In this document: positions 12,686-24,125 of the stretch, piece after piece
Layout of the letters: each line of letters opens with the position of its first letter
How positions within the stretch are numbered: the first letter of the stretch is position 1
Assembly (NCBI GenBank): GCA_030762175.1
Contig: CM060842.1
Location: 43,339,001-43,403,000, forward strand
Direction of reading: 5' to 3'
Length of the DNA: 64,000 bases
From: Metallyticus violacea
Lineage: Eukaryota; Arthropoda; Insecta; Mantodea; Metallyticidae
Notes under the pieces: model-generated
Seen by the model: the letters and a program-made list of their open reading frames with translations, nothing else
The model's database searches: none
Told to the model about the DNA's origin: nothing
Translations under genes and position numbers: made by a program

Positions 12686-12971
12686 TATGAATGAATAGTG
12701 TTTAACGTCCGTTTTTACTACAGAGGTACCACAGGTGATGGACACTGATGATACATGAGATAAAATGATAAATTGGGAAAGGATTTATTTTTAAGGAAGG
12801 AACTGTTCCAGGCCTAAATTTAGAGTACCTCCCCGGCATTTGTCATTTATAAGGACTGGGGAAAACCTGGAAAAAACTCCAGTCAGGGAGGACGGTCCTG
12901 GCGGGATTCGAACCCCAGGCCTCCCGCTCACGAGTCCGAGCTTTAACGACCTCGGCCACCCGTGGCGGTGG
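12686..12971 (-). repeat. SINE-2 copy a (tRNA-Ser/Leu-like head), full length
   Basis: On the minus strand the head reads GTGGCCGAGGTCGTTAAAG, like the A-box end of a serine or leucine tRNA, and carries the B box GGTTCGAATCC. The shared body follows, and the 3' end is GGACGTTAAACACTATTCA. The copy is bounded by a perfect 10-bp duplication TATGTCCTTT at 12676-12685 and 12972-12981, which is strong evidence of retroposition. Confidence 0.88.
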
Positions 12972-13317
12972 TATGTCCTTTGTTTCCGGAGACTAGGCAC
13001 TCCTAATTTCCATGTCAAATAGTGAGACTAAAGCCCGTACACGATTATGTTGTTCACAAGTTGCAGGGGTAAGATAAATAGAATCAGGTTCATCAACGTG
13101 GATAGGAGAGAATATGCACTATCGGATAGATGTTTGTTGCAGTATCGCGGCTACATATGCCTTTCAAAGGAGGCAACTTCGGGAGGAAGAGATGAGAAAT
13201 ACACCGGGCAATCAGATCAAGGGGCGGTGATCATATTTCCTCAGACGCCGACAGGCTTGAGGTTCTTTTTCGTAAATAATTTCATTAATCATTGATTCTA
13301 CTTGGGACAGGCTTGTG

Positions 13318-13438
13318 AGAACCTGAAAGAAGAGACCTCTAAACAAAATTTGTCGGCCGTTTCACGCCCTGAGTTGAATGGGACGCTGATGACCTGAGAT
13401 GTTAAAGAGCGTCCATAAATAAATCAATCAAAAATAAA
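13318..13438 (+). repeat. SINE-1 copy B, 5'-truncated
   Basis: Only the last 120 bases of SINE-1 are present: TTTGTCGGCCGTTTCACGCC, then GGGACGCTGATGACCTGAG, then the tail with TAAATAAATCAATC. The tRNA head and the middle are missing, as expected from incomplete target-primed reverse transcription. Confidence 0.8.
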
Positions 13439-13749
13439 AAGCGACGATGGACCACCAAATCCACCGTCACACCGCACAACATCATCAGAATTATAGAATT
13501 AAGTGGGAAAGCGTGGAAAGGAAATAATGAGGATAATCATGAAAAAAAGATTTGAACCTGGCAACTCCCAAATGACAGCCTAATTCACCACTCTGGGCTC
13601 GTTACTGCACGTGATTGTCGGCTTTCATTGTTCTACTAGCTAAAGTGTCAACAAGATGTGATTCACTTCACGATGTGGGCTAACAGTTCAATAATAGACA
13701 AATAAATGAAGGATATTTTTTTAAAAAAAAATTAAATCATGCGTTATTT
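13439..13749. other. Nothing recognised
   Basis: Short stretch between the truncated SINE-1 and the mariner remnant. No motif was seen. Confidence 0.4.
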
Positions 13750-14050
13750 TGGGACTCTCCTTACAATTCTTCCATCAAAAGTCATCTGAAACGCCGACAG
13801 TTTCAGCGGGCAGTTACCTACAATCAGCGGTTCTCGAGCATTTTTTCAATATTTTCGGTTGCTATAGCAGATCTAGACGTCTCTTCCAGGTACTCGTGAA
13901 TTAGTTTTTAACTTCATCGAAAATTATGGAGCTGAGTCCTGTAAAGTGTTTCTCTTTCAGCATGAATTCTGTAGCTTTCATCCTTTTCTTCTTTAAGTGC
14001 TTAGTTACTGCACGATATTCTATGTTTTCTATTTCGCAATATGCACTACA
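13750..14050 (-). pseudogene. Mariner transposase N-terminal remnant, copy 2
   Basis: Minus-strand reading gives IENIEYRAVTKHL followed by RMKATEF, the first helix-turn-helix of a SETMAR-type mariner transposase (usual form YRAVIKFLxLKG and TEIH). Further on come ATENIEKMLENR and, after a frameshift, LPAETVGVSDD, which match the second helix-turn-helix (IEKVHDxVLxDRR and AETVGIS). The fossil stops near 13750, with no catalytic domain. Stops and at least one frameshift are present. Confidence 0.6.
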
Positions 14051-14535
14051 TCTGAACTACATCTCTCAGCCAGAGGTTGCAGCGTTTGATACCACAACAA
14101 ACTTCTTATCACCAGTACCTTCTGTAGATCATTCCGAAAAATTTGAATTACCATCGCATTTCTATTAACTTGGAGAAGACAAGCGCCTCGCTACTTTCTG
14201 CATTTTACATCAATAAAATTACTAAATAAGGAATATTGGATATATTCAGGCATTTCAGTAAGCTAAATTTGTGTTATTATTTCATACATTAAAATAGTTC
14301 TCCTTCGAGAAAAACTGTATTATAAATAACCAGAATGAAAGTTTCACGTTAATGTTTTTTAAAACACATTTCGTTCTTTTAGGTGCTTGCAGCATCACGC
14401 TCGCTACTGAATAATGCATTTCATTATGCATATTAGGTATGTTTTATTTGTTAAAGAGGATAATGTATTGCGATACAAATAGATTGTGCTATAGCTTGTC
14501 TAGATGTACAAATCCCATAAATTTACACTGATTAT
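14051..14535. repeat. Dispersed repeat, second copy of the 8616-9065 segment
   Basis: Homologous to the flank at 8.6-9.1 kb. Together with the mariner N-terminus it makes a shared block that reaches well beyond the usual 5' leader of a mariner. The copy lacks the roughly 350-bp insertion present at 8266-8615. Confidence 0.7.
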
Positions 14536-15333
14536 GATATTATCCTCAGTTTTCAGAATATCTCAGTGATGTTAAAATAACTTCACACCAAACTGCCCAC
14601 ATATGATTGAGAAGACTAAATATAAGTTTGAACCGTAGAGCATTTAGTTGCTAATCTATCCAAAACCAGTATTTTATTTTTCCTATTGTTACTGTTACGT
14701 TTGCCAAATTATAGCGCATTGAACTGAAGGATATTTATTCTACATTTACATACAATAAATATGCACCAGCACATCATTACACCAAGGTTTGATAACACGC
14801 AAATAAAATTTACTTTAAAATAAAAAATAATATATAAAGATTCTTTAGCGCAACTCGACTGAGTAGGTACAAACTGAATGTCAAAATTGGCTAATTATTA
14901 ATATCATGCACACGAAGAGTTACTTCAAAATCCATATTAAGATTGCATGCTTTGGCTGTAAATTTTCAATAAATTATTTTTTCAAACCGAAAAATTAAAA
15001 TTACATTCGATACAAGATCAAGGAGAGTTGGGTGAGATCATTGGGTAATATTAACTTAATGGGGGCTTACTGTTCCTCACGTGTGATAATAAATGAACCC
15101 TACGGCGCCACAATCCTACTTACCAGCTGTTCTCAGCTACACAGTCGTAAATTCGTATCGCACGGGTCCAGATCTGAGGGATCATGTGGCCAGACTTGGT
15201 TGTCGCAGTCATCCTTGACCTCAAGTTTATTAGAAGAAGTCAGAATTACGCAGAAGATCGATCGATGAGGAGTATCTATCCATTAGAACCGTCAGATTTC
15301 ATGGCTTCCCATAGTAGCATAATTTTACCTTTT
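14536..15333. other. Nothing recognised
   Basis: A 78-codon plus-strand frame at 15032-15268 has a slightly raised GC content but no family resemblance. The rest is AT-rich and featureless. Confidence 0.4.
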
Positions 15334-15344
15334 AAGGACGAAAG

Positions 15345-15911
15345 CCTTTAAGGGGAGACCGAAGTGAAAAAGCACAATTTTTGGCAAAATAAATGTATTT
15401 TTTGTTAATGCTCTTGAAAATTACTTTGAACTTCAGAGAAACTCCCTGAGAAGTTTCATGTGCCTATGTACATTTGTTTTAACAGCCATTTTGAAAGTTT
15501 GCTCTCTTTAAATCCCCATTTCTTGGCTCTTAACTTTTAGACATCCAAATTTCAAACACCTGTTTATCGGTTTTATCTTTTAGTATGTTTTCATGAATTC
15601 AAAACCTCTCGTCTTACGCAATTGCTCCTACAGTCGTAATTAAAAACCCACATTAAATTTTTGTAAGACAATATTTGAAACACATGTACAAAACTTTACT
15701 GAATTTTTTTTCAGCTTTTATGGGACGAGAGCAACTGTTTTGAAACGATAAATTTTTTTGAATAAATATTTAAATCAACAGAAAAAAATTGATCAAATAA
15801 ACTGAAAGTCTATACTGATAATATTAAAAACCTGAACAACGGGTGTGCAAAATCTAAAATGGCTGGGTTAAACCATTCAACATTTCTAAATTTCACTTGG
15901 TGTTACCTTAA
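15345..15911. mobile_element. Possible MITE with imperfect terminal inverted repeats and an 11-bp duplication
   Basis: The left end reads TAAGGGGAGACCGAAGTGAAA. The right end, reverse-complemented, reads TAAGGTAACACCAAGTGAAA, so the two match over about 20 bp with a few differences. The flanks are AAGGACGAAAG (15334-15344) and AAGGATGAAAG (15912-15922), an 11-bp direct repeat with one mismatch. A duplication of that size would suit a Mutator-like element. The 570-bp interior is non-coding. The call rests only on these ends. Confidence 0.35.
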
Positions 15912-15922
15912 AAGGATGAAAG

Positions 15923-18740
15923 GTTAGTTGACGGAATTTATGCTCCAACTGTTAAGTGTCCAGAAGAAATATTTTCTAATGACCATTCATAAAAACTGCG
16001 AATCCATAGTCCAAATAGAAAGGACTACATCAATGCCAAGAAAAGAATTAAAACATAAAATGTTCAAAGAGGTTTATGGAATGTATAGAAACAAATTAGT
16101 TTTATACACGGTGAAAGAAGCAGCAGAAACAGAAAGTTTAATGTAAACAAAGGTTTTAAAATTTAATTTTAAGTGAACTGCAAAAGTTAATTACAGGAGT
16201 GGCAGAAATAAAGGGGGGGGGGAGTCAGGATGCAGGATGACAATACTCATTTATATATGATAGATATTATCATATTTCCTTTCAGTGGAGAATCTATTAC
16301 TGTTATGCAAGAAAGTACAGTAAACAGTAGACTGCCAATATTTTAAGGCAAAGAACGTAAGATGAAAAAAATTGGATTTACTGAATATCAAAATTTAAAA
16401 GTGTTTCGTTAACAATATATTATTTTAAGCAACGTTAAATCATTTACACAGAACTTTTCATTTCTAAACTTGCAAGTCTGAATTAATTACTTATTTAAAA
16501 TAAATGTAATTTAAGCAAAAAATTACTCACTTTAGATATTAAAGTGAAGTTCAAAATCAATGTTGGTGACATTTTAGATTTCATTCTCTCACCTTCAGCT
16601 ATCCCCATTTTGAAATTTCACATGGCACCGTCATTTTGATAATTGCATTTCAAAGAGGTTCAACATTTATCGCAACTTGTTCCTATTGTTGACTGGCAAC
16701 GTAAATTAGCGTTAGAAAGAATAGAACGCATGCGGATTAGTCAGGAGTTCTGAAATACGCTGTATTAATGTAATATTACCCAAAATAAACCGTGTTTCAT
16801 TCCACAACGTACTAAATTATTTTTTTGTTCTAACCAAATTCACATTACAACCCAGGTTGTTATGCAGCGATAGAAAACAAAAGAAGCGATAACAATGTCG
16901 ATATATGAGAGATCTCTATAAATCAGCATTCTTTTTCTGCTTCTCCCTCAATGTTTTAGTTGGCTTTTTTGTTTAAAATAAATCAACTTAATGTAAGTAG
17001 TTACGGAAAATGGGAGTGTATAATTTCAATTGTATGGAAATTAATTAATGTTATTGAGAACACGTAAATTATAAACGTAAGAGAGCATACCGTAAAAAAT
17101 AAATAACAAGCGTATCAAGAGTTCTTTAGAGCTCTAAACTAAAGTTTGTATTCATTTTCACAGCTTTTGAGTATATTTTGTATTCAAAAAGTTAATCCTT
17201 TTATAATTGTCTCAAATTCTAATATGTCTTTCCGTCTTTATTACTCTCTTCCAAATCTCAGGCAGTTTTAGACATCTATACCCCTTTGTTTAAAAGTTTT
17301 AAGAGTCTTTGCATGCATTTATTCTCTGAAAGTTTAAATAGTTCTATATTGGTTCTAAGGACCAATTACCCTGAACATTTCTTAACTTTATTTTAGCTTG
17401 AAGAGCAATTATCAGAAGACCAGTTGTTTGAATATTCAATGCGGCTGCGTTTCGGCTACAATCACCGATGCAAATACCTCGGTTGCCTAGAGCGATGCTT
17501 CTCAAACATTTGATCTCCATATACCCCTTGGAAATAGCTAAAATGTGTACTGTTTGTATATTATATATGATAAATACACACACCTTACAAATAAATAAAA
17601 CATTATTCCACAAAATCCTAAAGGTACACAGAAGTGTGAATATTATAATTTTAGTGGAAAAAATAAGGTTTTTATTTTCAGTTTTAAAAAAATACCATAA
17701 ACCCTACCAAAGTTTTATTTAAAATGTAAAGCAATTATGACCTGCACTCTTTAATTTACATCTTTAAATGCAAATGCTTCAATATTGATTTCAAATTAAT
17801 TCATACTGAGTTTATTTGAACGAATAATCATATTCAGTTATAGGAGCCTTTGGAAGTAGAACCTAATAGATTACAACACATAAACCTCTATTATAAGTCA
17901 TCTAAAGTATATTTCTGTATTTATCTTGATGTTTATGTTTGTAGGCAATTCAACCCTTAATTCTTTTCTCTTCAAGGGAAGTATTAAAGAGAAGGGGAGA
18001 TAAAAAGCATATTTTGTTTTTTGTACCATTTTAATGTTTGGAATGTTTATTTTAACTTGCTTTTCATTAAAGTTCCTGGTTATAAATATTTTAATATACT
18101 TTTAATTATGTCACTGTACAATTTTTTTATTTACTTTATTTCGGAGCACATGTTCAGTTAACATTCTATATCTCAGGAACTATTTGCTCTAGAAAGCTGT
18201 GGTTTGTCTTGAATGATAGAAAAAGCTGTGTTTCATAAATTGAAAGCCTTTTTCTCTCAAAAGTCAGTTTTTCTGTAAAAACAAATTTCTCTTGTAATTA
18301 TTAAATAACTACATTTTTTTTTGCGTAAGTTTCCCATTTTTTAGGATTTGCACAAGCTATCACTTTGAAACCACTTATTCATAATATTACCATGATGAAG
18401 TGGATCTATTGTGATAGAGCTAGGAGAAAATGTGACCACATAAAAAAATAAAATAGGGAAAAAATTGAAAAAGCAAATAATTGAAAATAAATTTATAACG
18501 TGCTTCACAGTCATGGTATAGCCGTGAAAATGAGTAATCAAACTTCAATTATGTGTATATGTATGCTGTAAAAGTTTCATTTCTTTAGCATTAATGGACC
18601 TTGAGATATTAGGAACTGAAATTGGTAAATTTAGGTCTTTGATACTCCCCTTAAATCTTTCAGTTGCAAATCTGATTCTTGTTTATTGCAGGAAATTTTA
18701 TAAGAAATTCTGATACTTAGTGATATCTCTGTTGTTGCAT
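15923..18740. other. AT-rich stretch, no recognised gene
   Basis: Small frames (15928-16146, 17344-17613, 17468-17722, 18341-18541) carry no recognisable motif. A G9 run is at 16212-16221. Near 18640-18662 the minus strand reads GAAAGATTTAAGGGGAGTATC, close to the left end of the possible MITE at 15.3 kb, so a related terminus may be present here in opposite orientation. Confidence 0.4.
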
Positions 18741-18743
18741 ATA

Positions 18744-19354
18744 CAAGGGTAGGTCCATAAGTTTCCAGCCCTGCGGATAAGAATTATCGCCTTCACAAAA
18801 CCATTATCTGGTGTCATACCTTACCTGTTAAGTAAATAATTGCATCTATAACTTCCACTCCGCTGCATTCAGTTGTTCAGATATAGTTGCATAAATAGGG
18901 CTAAGTGTAGAAGATTATGACATGTTCAAAATGCAGCATCGAGTTATTAAGTTCTTCACAAAAGAAGGACTTACTCCAAAAGAAATAAAACAGCGATTGA
19001 ACGGTATATATGGGGAAGCATTCCCATGTTATTCTCTGTAAAAACTGAAGAATACTGAAGACGAAGAGCGTGCAGGTCAGCCCTTGGAGGTGCTCACTCC
19101 TGAAAACATCGCTCTTGTGGAAGGAGAAATTATGGAAGACCGGCGGCTGAAAGTTACAGAAATAGCAGCAAGGTTGGGCCTTTCTAAAACAGTCCTTCGA
19201 GTTATTCATGAACATTTAAACATGAATAAGGTTAGTGCCCAGACTTTTTTCCCCAGTCCAAGAGCAGCAACGAGTCATCTGATGTCAGGCATTTTAGGAG
19301 CTCTGCCGTGGCAACGAGAGAGAAGTACTGCAAGCCATTATTACTGGAGATGAA
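18744..19354 (+). pseudogene. Mariner transposase 5' half, interrupted at its first catalytic motif by SINE-2
   Basis: A terminus-like phrase AAGGGTAGGTCCATAAGTTTC at about 18748 probably marks the left end. The start codon at 18922 opens MFKMQHRVIKFFTKEGLTPK, the first helix-turn-helix of a SETMAR-type mariner. After one in-frame stop the same frame continues with DEERAGQPLEVLTPEN, then EDRRLKVTEIAARLGLS and HEHLNMNKVSA, which is the second helix-turn-helix. A frameshift follows near 19235. At 19337-19354 another frame reads IITGDE, the block that holds the first catalytic Asp in mariners, and there a SINE-2 is inserted. The remaining catalytic domain is not recognisable after the SINEs. Confidence 0.75.
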
Positions 19355-19629
19355 CCCGTCACGAGTGGCCGAGGTCATTAAGGCGCGGACCCGTGAGCAG
19401 GAGGTGTGGGTTAGAATCACGCTAGGACCGTCCTACCTTACTGAGGTTTTTTTTTCTGATTTTCCTGAGTCCTCATAAATGGCAAATGCCGGGGAAGTAC
19501 CTTACCTGGAACGTTTGCTTCCTTAATAATCCTTTCCCAATATATAATTTAATTTCATATATCATCAGTGTTCACTGCCTGTGGTGCCCCAGTGGTAAAA
19601 ACAGGCGTTAAATAATATTAAAAAAAACA
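19355..19629 (+). repeat. SINE-2 copy b, full length
   Basis: The head reads GAGTGGCCGAGGTCATTAAGG (A box), with a mutated B box GGTTAGAATCACG. The body carries CTCATAAATGGCAAATGCCGG and the 3' end GGCGTTAAATAATATT plus A-run. It is bounded by the 9-bp duplication GGAGATGAA at 19346-19354 and 19630-19638, which dates it after the mariner it interrupts. Confidence 0.85.
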
Positions 19630-19649
19630 GGAGATGAATGACCTAAAAT

Positions 19650-19905
19650 AACCATGACCGGGAGATCTGGGGTTCAAAGCCCGCCAGGACTGTCCTCCCT
19701 GGCTGAGGATTTTTCCAGTTTTTCCCCAGTCTTCATAACTGGTATATGCCGGGGAGGTACCCTAAACTTAGGACTGGAACACTTCCTTCTTTACAAAAAA
19801 AAAAAAAAACTCTTTCGCAATTTATCATTTCATCTCATGTATCACCAATGTTCACTGCCTGTGGTGCCTCAGTAGTAGAAACGGGCGTTAAACACCATTA
19901 AAAAA
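19650..19905 (+). repeat. SINE-2 copy c, head-truncated, in tandem with copy b
   Basis: It starts within the tRNA-like part (GGGAGATCTGGGGTTCAAAG) and then runs through the whole body to GGGCGTTAAACACCATT and an A-run. It lies about 20 bp after copy b in the same orientation, so the mariner was hit twice or the second copy came as part of a dimeric insertion. Confidence 0.82.
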
Positions 19906-20769
19906 ACCTTAAAGAACCCATGAGAATATTTCTGATATGAAAGATGCTAAATCAGAGCCAGAATTTTTAAAGAGAATGTTCATTAAAGAAAATACGAACA
20001 ATTAAAAGGCTACTCCTTACTTTTTGATAGTCCCTGTTCTGTTCCTGTGTGTTTCCCATGATTAATATACTATGAAGAGCTGTAGAAAATGAGTTCTAAC
20101 ATAGGAATAAGACGTTTCCGTACCCATGCCCATAAAATATATTGCCTATTGTTTCCCAGACTTCCACAATAGAGTACGAAGACTCTCTCTGTCTTGTACC
20201 GGGGTTCGATACACAAGAGCTTTCAAATGCCCCAGTAAATAGCAAAGAAGCGAGTCGCATGTCAACATTACCTTCGTTCAAATGGAACACAAAACATTGG
20301 CAGTGAACCTAAGAATTACAACGTAACCAGACGTAACCAAGATGGCGTTTTGAATATTTCATGTAAGAAAGAGTTTCACATGGTATGATTAACGTACTAT
20401 GAAGAGTTGTAGAACAAGAATATGGAAATAAAGCGTTTCCGGACCCATTTCTATATAGCATATTTTCCTCTTCCAAGTGTGAGCAATGTGTCTTGAACAT
20501 TTGGCCGTACATTTTTGTTACACCCTGTATTATTCAGAAATGAAAAACTGTTTTTCATCTCACTGCATGCTTCCCTGCATTTTTCTATGTTTGCAAGCAT
20601 GTGATTAAGGATTACCAACTATGTAGTTCCTCCGTCGATCAAGTTTCTTTTGCTATGAAAGCTCAGTCTTTTGCTAGAATCATAGTTAATTAAAATTTTC
20701 AATGACAATTTCTTTAAAATGGTCTTACATATTTTATATGTATGCATGGATATCATAGAACTGAATCGC
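19906..20769. repeat. Unassigned stretch with a direct repeat of about 100 bp
   Basis: The segments at about 20058-20160 and 20382-20482 are diverged direct repeats. Both have TACTATGAAGAG(C/T)TGTAGAA, then a CGTTTCCG(T/G)ACCCAT block, then an ATAT-rich part and CTTCCA or a near variant. The second ends near 20531 in TTTTTGTTACACCCTGTA, which resembles the terminal repeat of a Tc1/mariner-type element. No coding match was seen between the copies, so this is possibly a non-autonomous element. Confidence 0.5.
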
Positions 20770-21880
20770 TAAACTTAAATCAGTGAAATTGCTGTAACTT
20801 CACATCTTTCTAAAACTACTCCCCAAACATTAGCCAAAATAAAGTTTAACAAACCTTTAGCTTCACTCCTGGCCACTAGCTGCTCAATTGTACTTTCTAT
20901 ATCACGTAATGTTTCTGAAATTTGGTCGTAGTGTTTATTTAAGCTGTAACACGCATCACTTCTGGCTGACCACATTGTGACTGAAACATTTCCCGGAACT
21001 GTTAGATGCGCTTGTAGCATTTCGTATCTGTGTTAGAGGCAGTAAAAAACTAATATCATTTTTGAGTCAGCTCAGAAAAGTCGCATCTCTTTACATGATT
21101 CAGCTGCTTGGTGTTCAACCAAATTCAGTGAATGTGCTGAACATGGAACATAAATATATGAACAAACATGCCTGCAATTCACGGTACACGCCCGCCATAA
21201 CATTGCCCTCTACAATTCACGTCTAGTCCTAAATTCTCACGTTTGTTATAATTGTTTCAGCTAAATCAGCTGATTCATGTCCAGGATTAGGTATAAATCG
21301 TAGAAATCATTCCACAGGTTGGCCATTTTTCAAAATATACCTCACACCGACTGAAACGTGATCTGCATGAAAAATGTCCCAAGTACAATCAATGATTAAT
21401 GAAATTATTTTACTTCTCTGGCTTCGTTAATTATTGTTTGCAATGTTTTATCGGACATTAGTTTAACAATTTGCCTACTGGTAGTAGAGGACAGATATGA
21501 TGCATGACCTTTTCCTGCATTTCCTTTTTTTAGATATGTGTTTTTTTGAAAAAGATCGAATTCTGTAATGACCTGAAGGAATATGACACCATTTACCATT
21601 ATGTTGCGATTCGAAAATTTTATCTGTGCACTTACGTGACCTAACGCTCTAACAACTACCCTTCTCAATGTATCTCTCCAGTGTTTTGCTTCTCTGTCAT
21701 TTGTGGAAATAAGATTATGATCAATCCTTCCCAATTGCTACCTCTATGTTTTATTAATATAATACACGATAGTATTATGAAAATAGAAGTTTCATGCTCT
21801 GATATAAATTTGAAATCATTCAAATTTAGTTTCACCCCTTGAACAGTGAAATAGTCTCTTGATGTTAATTTATTTCCCAT
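20770..21880 (-). pseudogene. Decayed hAT transposase of the ZMYM1/DUF4371 type
   Basis: Family blocks appear in order along the minus strand. Near 21790-21850 the frame reads NDFKFISEHETS. The 21405-21734 frame reads IDHNLISTNDREAKHWRDTL, then LRRVVVRAL, TEFDLF, and QIVKLMSDKTLQTIINEARE. Across a break comes SLIIDCTWDIFHADHVSVGV near 21370-21410, equivalent to the catalytic FSIILDCTPDxSHxEQ block. Downstream are GHESADLAETII and a decayed NCRGQCY. At 20775-21020 come WSARSDACYSL and RSEAKGLLNFI, then the LERCEVTAISL block. The C-terminal dimerisation region is not recognisable below 20770. Several stops and frameshifts show that it is dead. Confidence 0.78.
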
Positions 21881-21933
21881 AGTGTAGGATCATCAGTCAA
21901 GCCCACAAGATAGGCAAAATGCCTTTTCTATCA

Positions 21934-22212
21934 ATTTTTTTTAATAGTGTGTAACGTCCGTTTTACTACATAGACACCATAGGCGGTGACACTGATGATA
22001 CATGAAATGATATATTGGGAAAGGATTTTTTTTTTTAAGTAAGGAAACCTTCCAGGCCTAAGTTTAGGGTAACTCTCCAGCATCCGCCATTTATGAGGAC
22101 TGAGGAAAACCTGGAAAAAGCCACAGTCAAGGAGGGCGGTCCTGCTGGGATTCGAACCCCATTCCTCCCGCTCACGTCCGCGTTTTAACGACCTCACTCA
22201 CCCATGGCGGTC
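21934..22212 (-). repeat. SINE-2 copy d, full length
   Basis: The head is at the high-coordinate end (GTGAGTGAGGTCGTTAAAA on the minus strand) with a B box GGTTCGAATCC. The body matches copy a. The 3' end gives GGACGTTACACACTATT. The flanks share TCTATCA (21927-21933 and 22213-22219), a short target duplication. It sits directly upstream of the hAT fossil. Confidence 0.83.
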
Positions 22213-23400
22213 TCTATCAGGGTGGATATATTTAAGAGTCAGATATAAATGTTTCCGTACATTTGCAGTCAGTAGGGCCAGTTTTCAGTTTGCTTTTTTT
22301 CTTTATTTTTTTAAACCTCTTTTGGCTTCTGCTACCTATTTTAAAGATTATTTTTTTTTTTTTTTGCCTGATTTCAATCGTTTAGTACTTTTTCTGCGAT
22401 TATTTGCGCATTTTAAAGAACACATAAACAATTTCAATATATCAAATTGAAAAAAAGTTATAAAATTAAATGGTATGTTCACTTCACAAAAATATCCATT
22501 GAGAATCTTGTTATACATTTATTTATTTTCAAGCAGTCAAAAACTTTCTCCTCGGCCCACTCACTCAAGCTCTTTAAATAGCTATATCTTTATTAGTGAA
22601 AGAAACGCACGGTTACCTCGGGCATACGAACACAAGAAAATAGAGAAGATGAGTAAAGTACTGTAGTTTTGAATAGTGCTGGCGAATGACTTGTTCGATC
22701 TGCGTAAATGTAACAAATAATTGCAAGCGAGAAAGATGAGAGCGGTACAGCTGTGCAATAAACTGGCCCTACAAAGTGTTCAATACGGGAGTAAGAGAGA
22801 TACTCACCTGATTCCCTTATAAATATATAAACAGAAAATGAACTGATCAGAAATCATTGCGCATCTTTTGCTCGTTCGCCAGGACTATTCGATACTTTGT
22901 CTTGATCAACATTTGCACGATATCCTGAAAAGTGAATGTTTTGCTCTATTTGGCAGGAATCCTTCCGAAATACCTGTTTTAAATACGCTCCAATCACTTC
23001 AGTGGGAGTAGAACGTTCTTTTTAACACGATAAAAAATGTTCTCTACAAGCGGCCGACTATGACAGACGATAATTTGAAAAAAAAAAAAAAAAAAAAATG
23101 TTGTTGCTTTTAACCAAGAAAAGTAAGCTTAAGTACTTTAAATGTGTGATAAAGAAAATATTAAGTATCTTAAATGTCTATTTTCATAGAGTTTAGAGAT
23201 GGTGGTAAGACCTGGTGCATTCTATTTTCGATCACACAGGTGATTCAGAAGCCTTTATGCAGTAAAATATGACAGAGAACTAGGAACTGAAGTTTTTTAT
23301 TCGTTTCTATAAATCAGCCTGTCTCTGAATGTAGGAAATGACTTTACTGCTATTCGAACTGAGAGTATTAACGTAGGTCGCTAACCTACATCTTACCGTT
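22213..23400. other. AT-rich stretch with poly-T and poly-A runs
   Basis: T-rich tracts lie at 22280-22365 and an A run at 23079-23098. A 63-codon frame at 22475-22666 is not recognisable. No gene is supported. Confidence 0.45.
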
Positions 23401-23416
23401 CCTTTCTTGTCACTCA

Positions 23417-23719
23417 TCAAAGCGTATTAACACCAACGCTTTCACACAAGTTTGCTAACAGAGAGTGAACGGCGCAGTTGGAATATATAACTGTAAATCC
23501 AAGGCCCTCCTGGATCGATTGGCATGCCTGCTCGAACTGGGCCGGCCACGACGTGATGGAAATGCTCGATGGTGCCAACTTTAATAATTCCTTTGTCCCT
23601 GCATGGCGCGGGACTATTATGAATGACCACCGATATTGCCTTTCGGTGTACCGTAATGCTTTCATGCGCTTTGTCACGTCCACTCGACGATTCAATTCAT
23701 AACAGGAAGTTACGCACAA
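23417..23719. other. GC-richer island open on both strands, unassigned
   Basis: A 100-codon minus frame (23417-23719), a 62-codon minus frame and a 74-codon plus frame overlap here. The local base composition is less AT-rich than its surroundings, which favours chance open frames and also favours a once-coding or repeat-derived origin. I recognise no motif in any frame. Codon bias or a database hit would be needed to pick a strand. Confidence 0.25.
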
Positions 23720-23959
23720 GGTCTAGGTGCACTTCCTGGGGTCGGTATAGGGAAGTTTGTACTTGACCTCTCTAACCTAACGAACAAATCTAGCACACAG
23801 CAAAAAAATTGCCAGATGCTGGTCTTCAAACTAGAAATAGCCATGATGGAGTATGCAATGATGACCTAGAACATTTTGTTACAGCCAGGCTTTTAATGAA
23901 GTACATTTTCCACGTTCTATGATCGTGAAGGTTTAATGTTTCACCTCCGCTTCTATCTT

Positions 23960-24125
23960 CAGCCTTCCTGAGCTGGACGACTCAGGTGGAAACGTTCGGA
24001 TTAGTACATGGGAGGACCCGGTTCCATCATGATCTTGGTTTTTTTCGTGGTTTCCCCTGGTTGCTTAGGCTAATCCTGGCGTGGAGCTTTCTCTCATGAA
24101 TTCTTCGCTTTCCCATTACATATAA
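23960..24125 (+). repeat. Possible SINE fragment (family 4)
   Basis: The sequence GGAGGACCCGGTTCCATCATG is B-box-like, and it is followed by TTTTTCGTGGTTTCCCCTGG and GCTTAGGCTAATCCTGGCG, a structured GC-rich body of SINE type. No second copy was found in the window, so the identification rests on layout only. Confidence 0.35.

Noticed and set aside
12791..13022. Opposed 60- and 75-codon frames with proline/glycine-rich products
   Set aside because: They are translations of SINE-2 copy a; the same strings recur in other SINE-2 copies.
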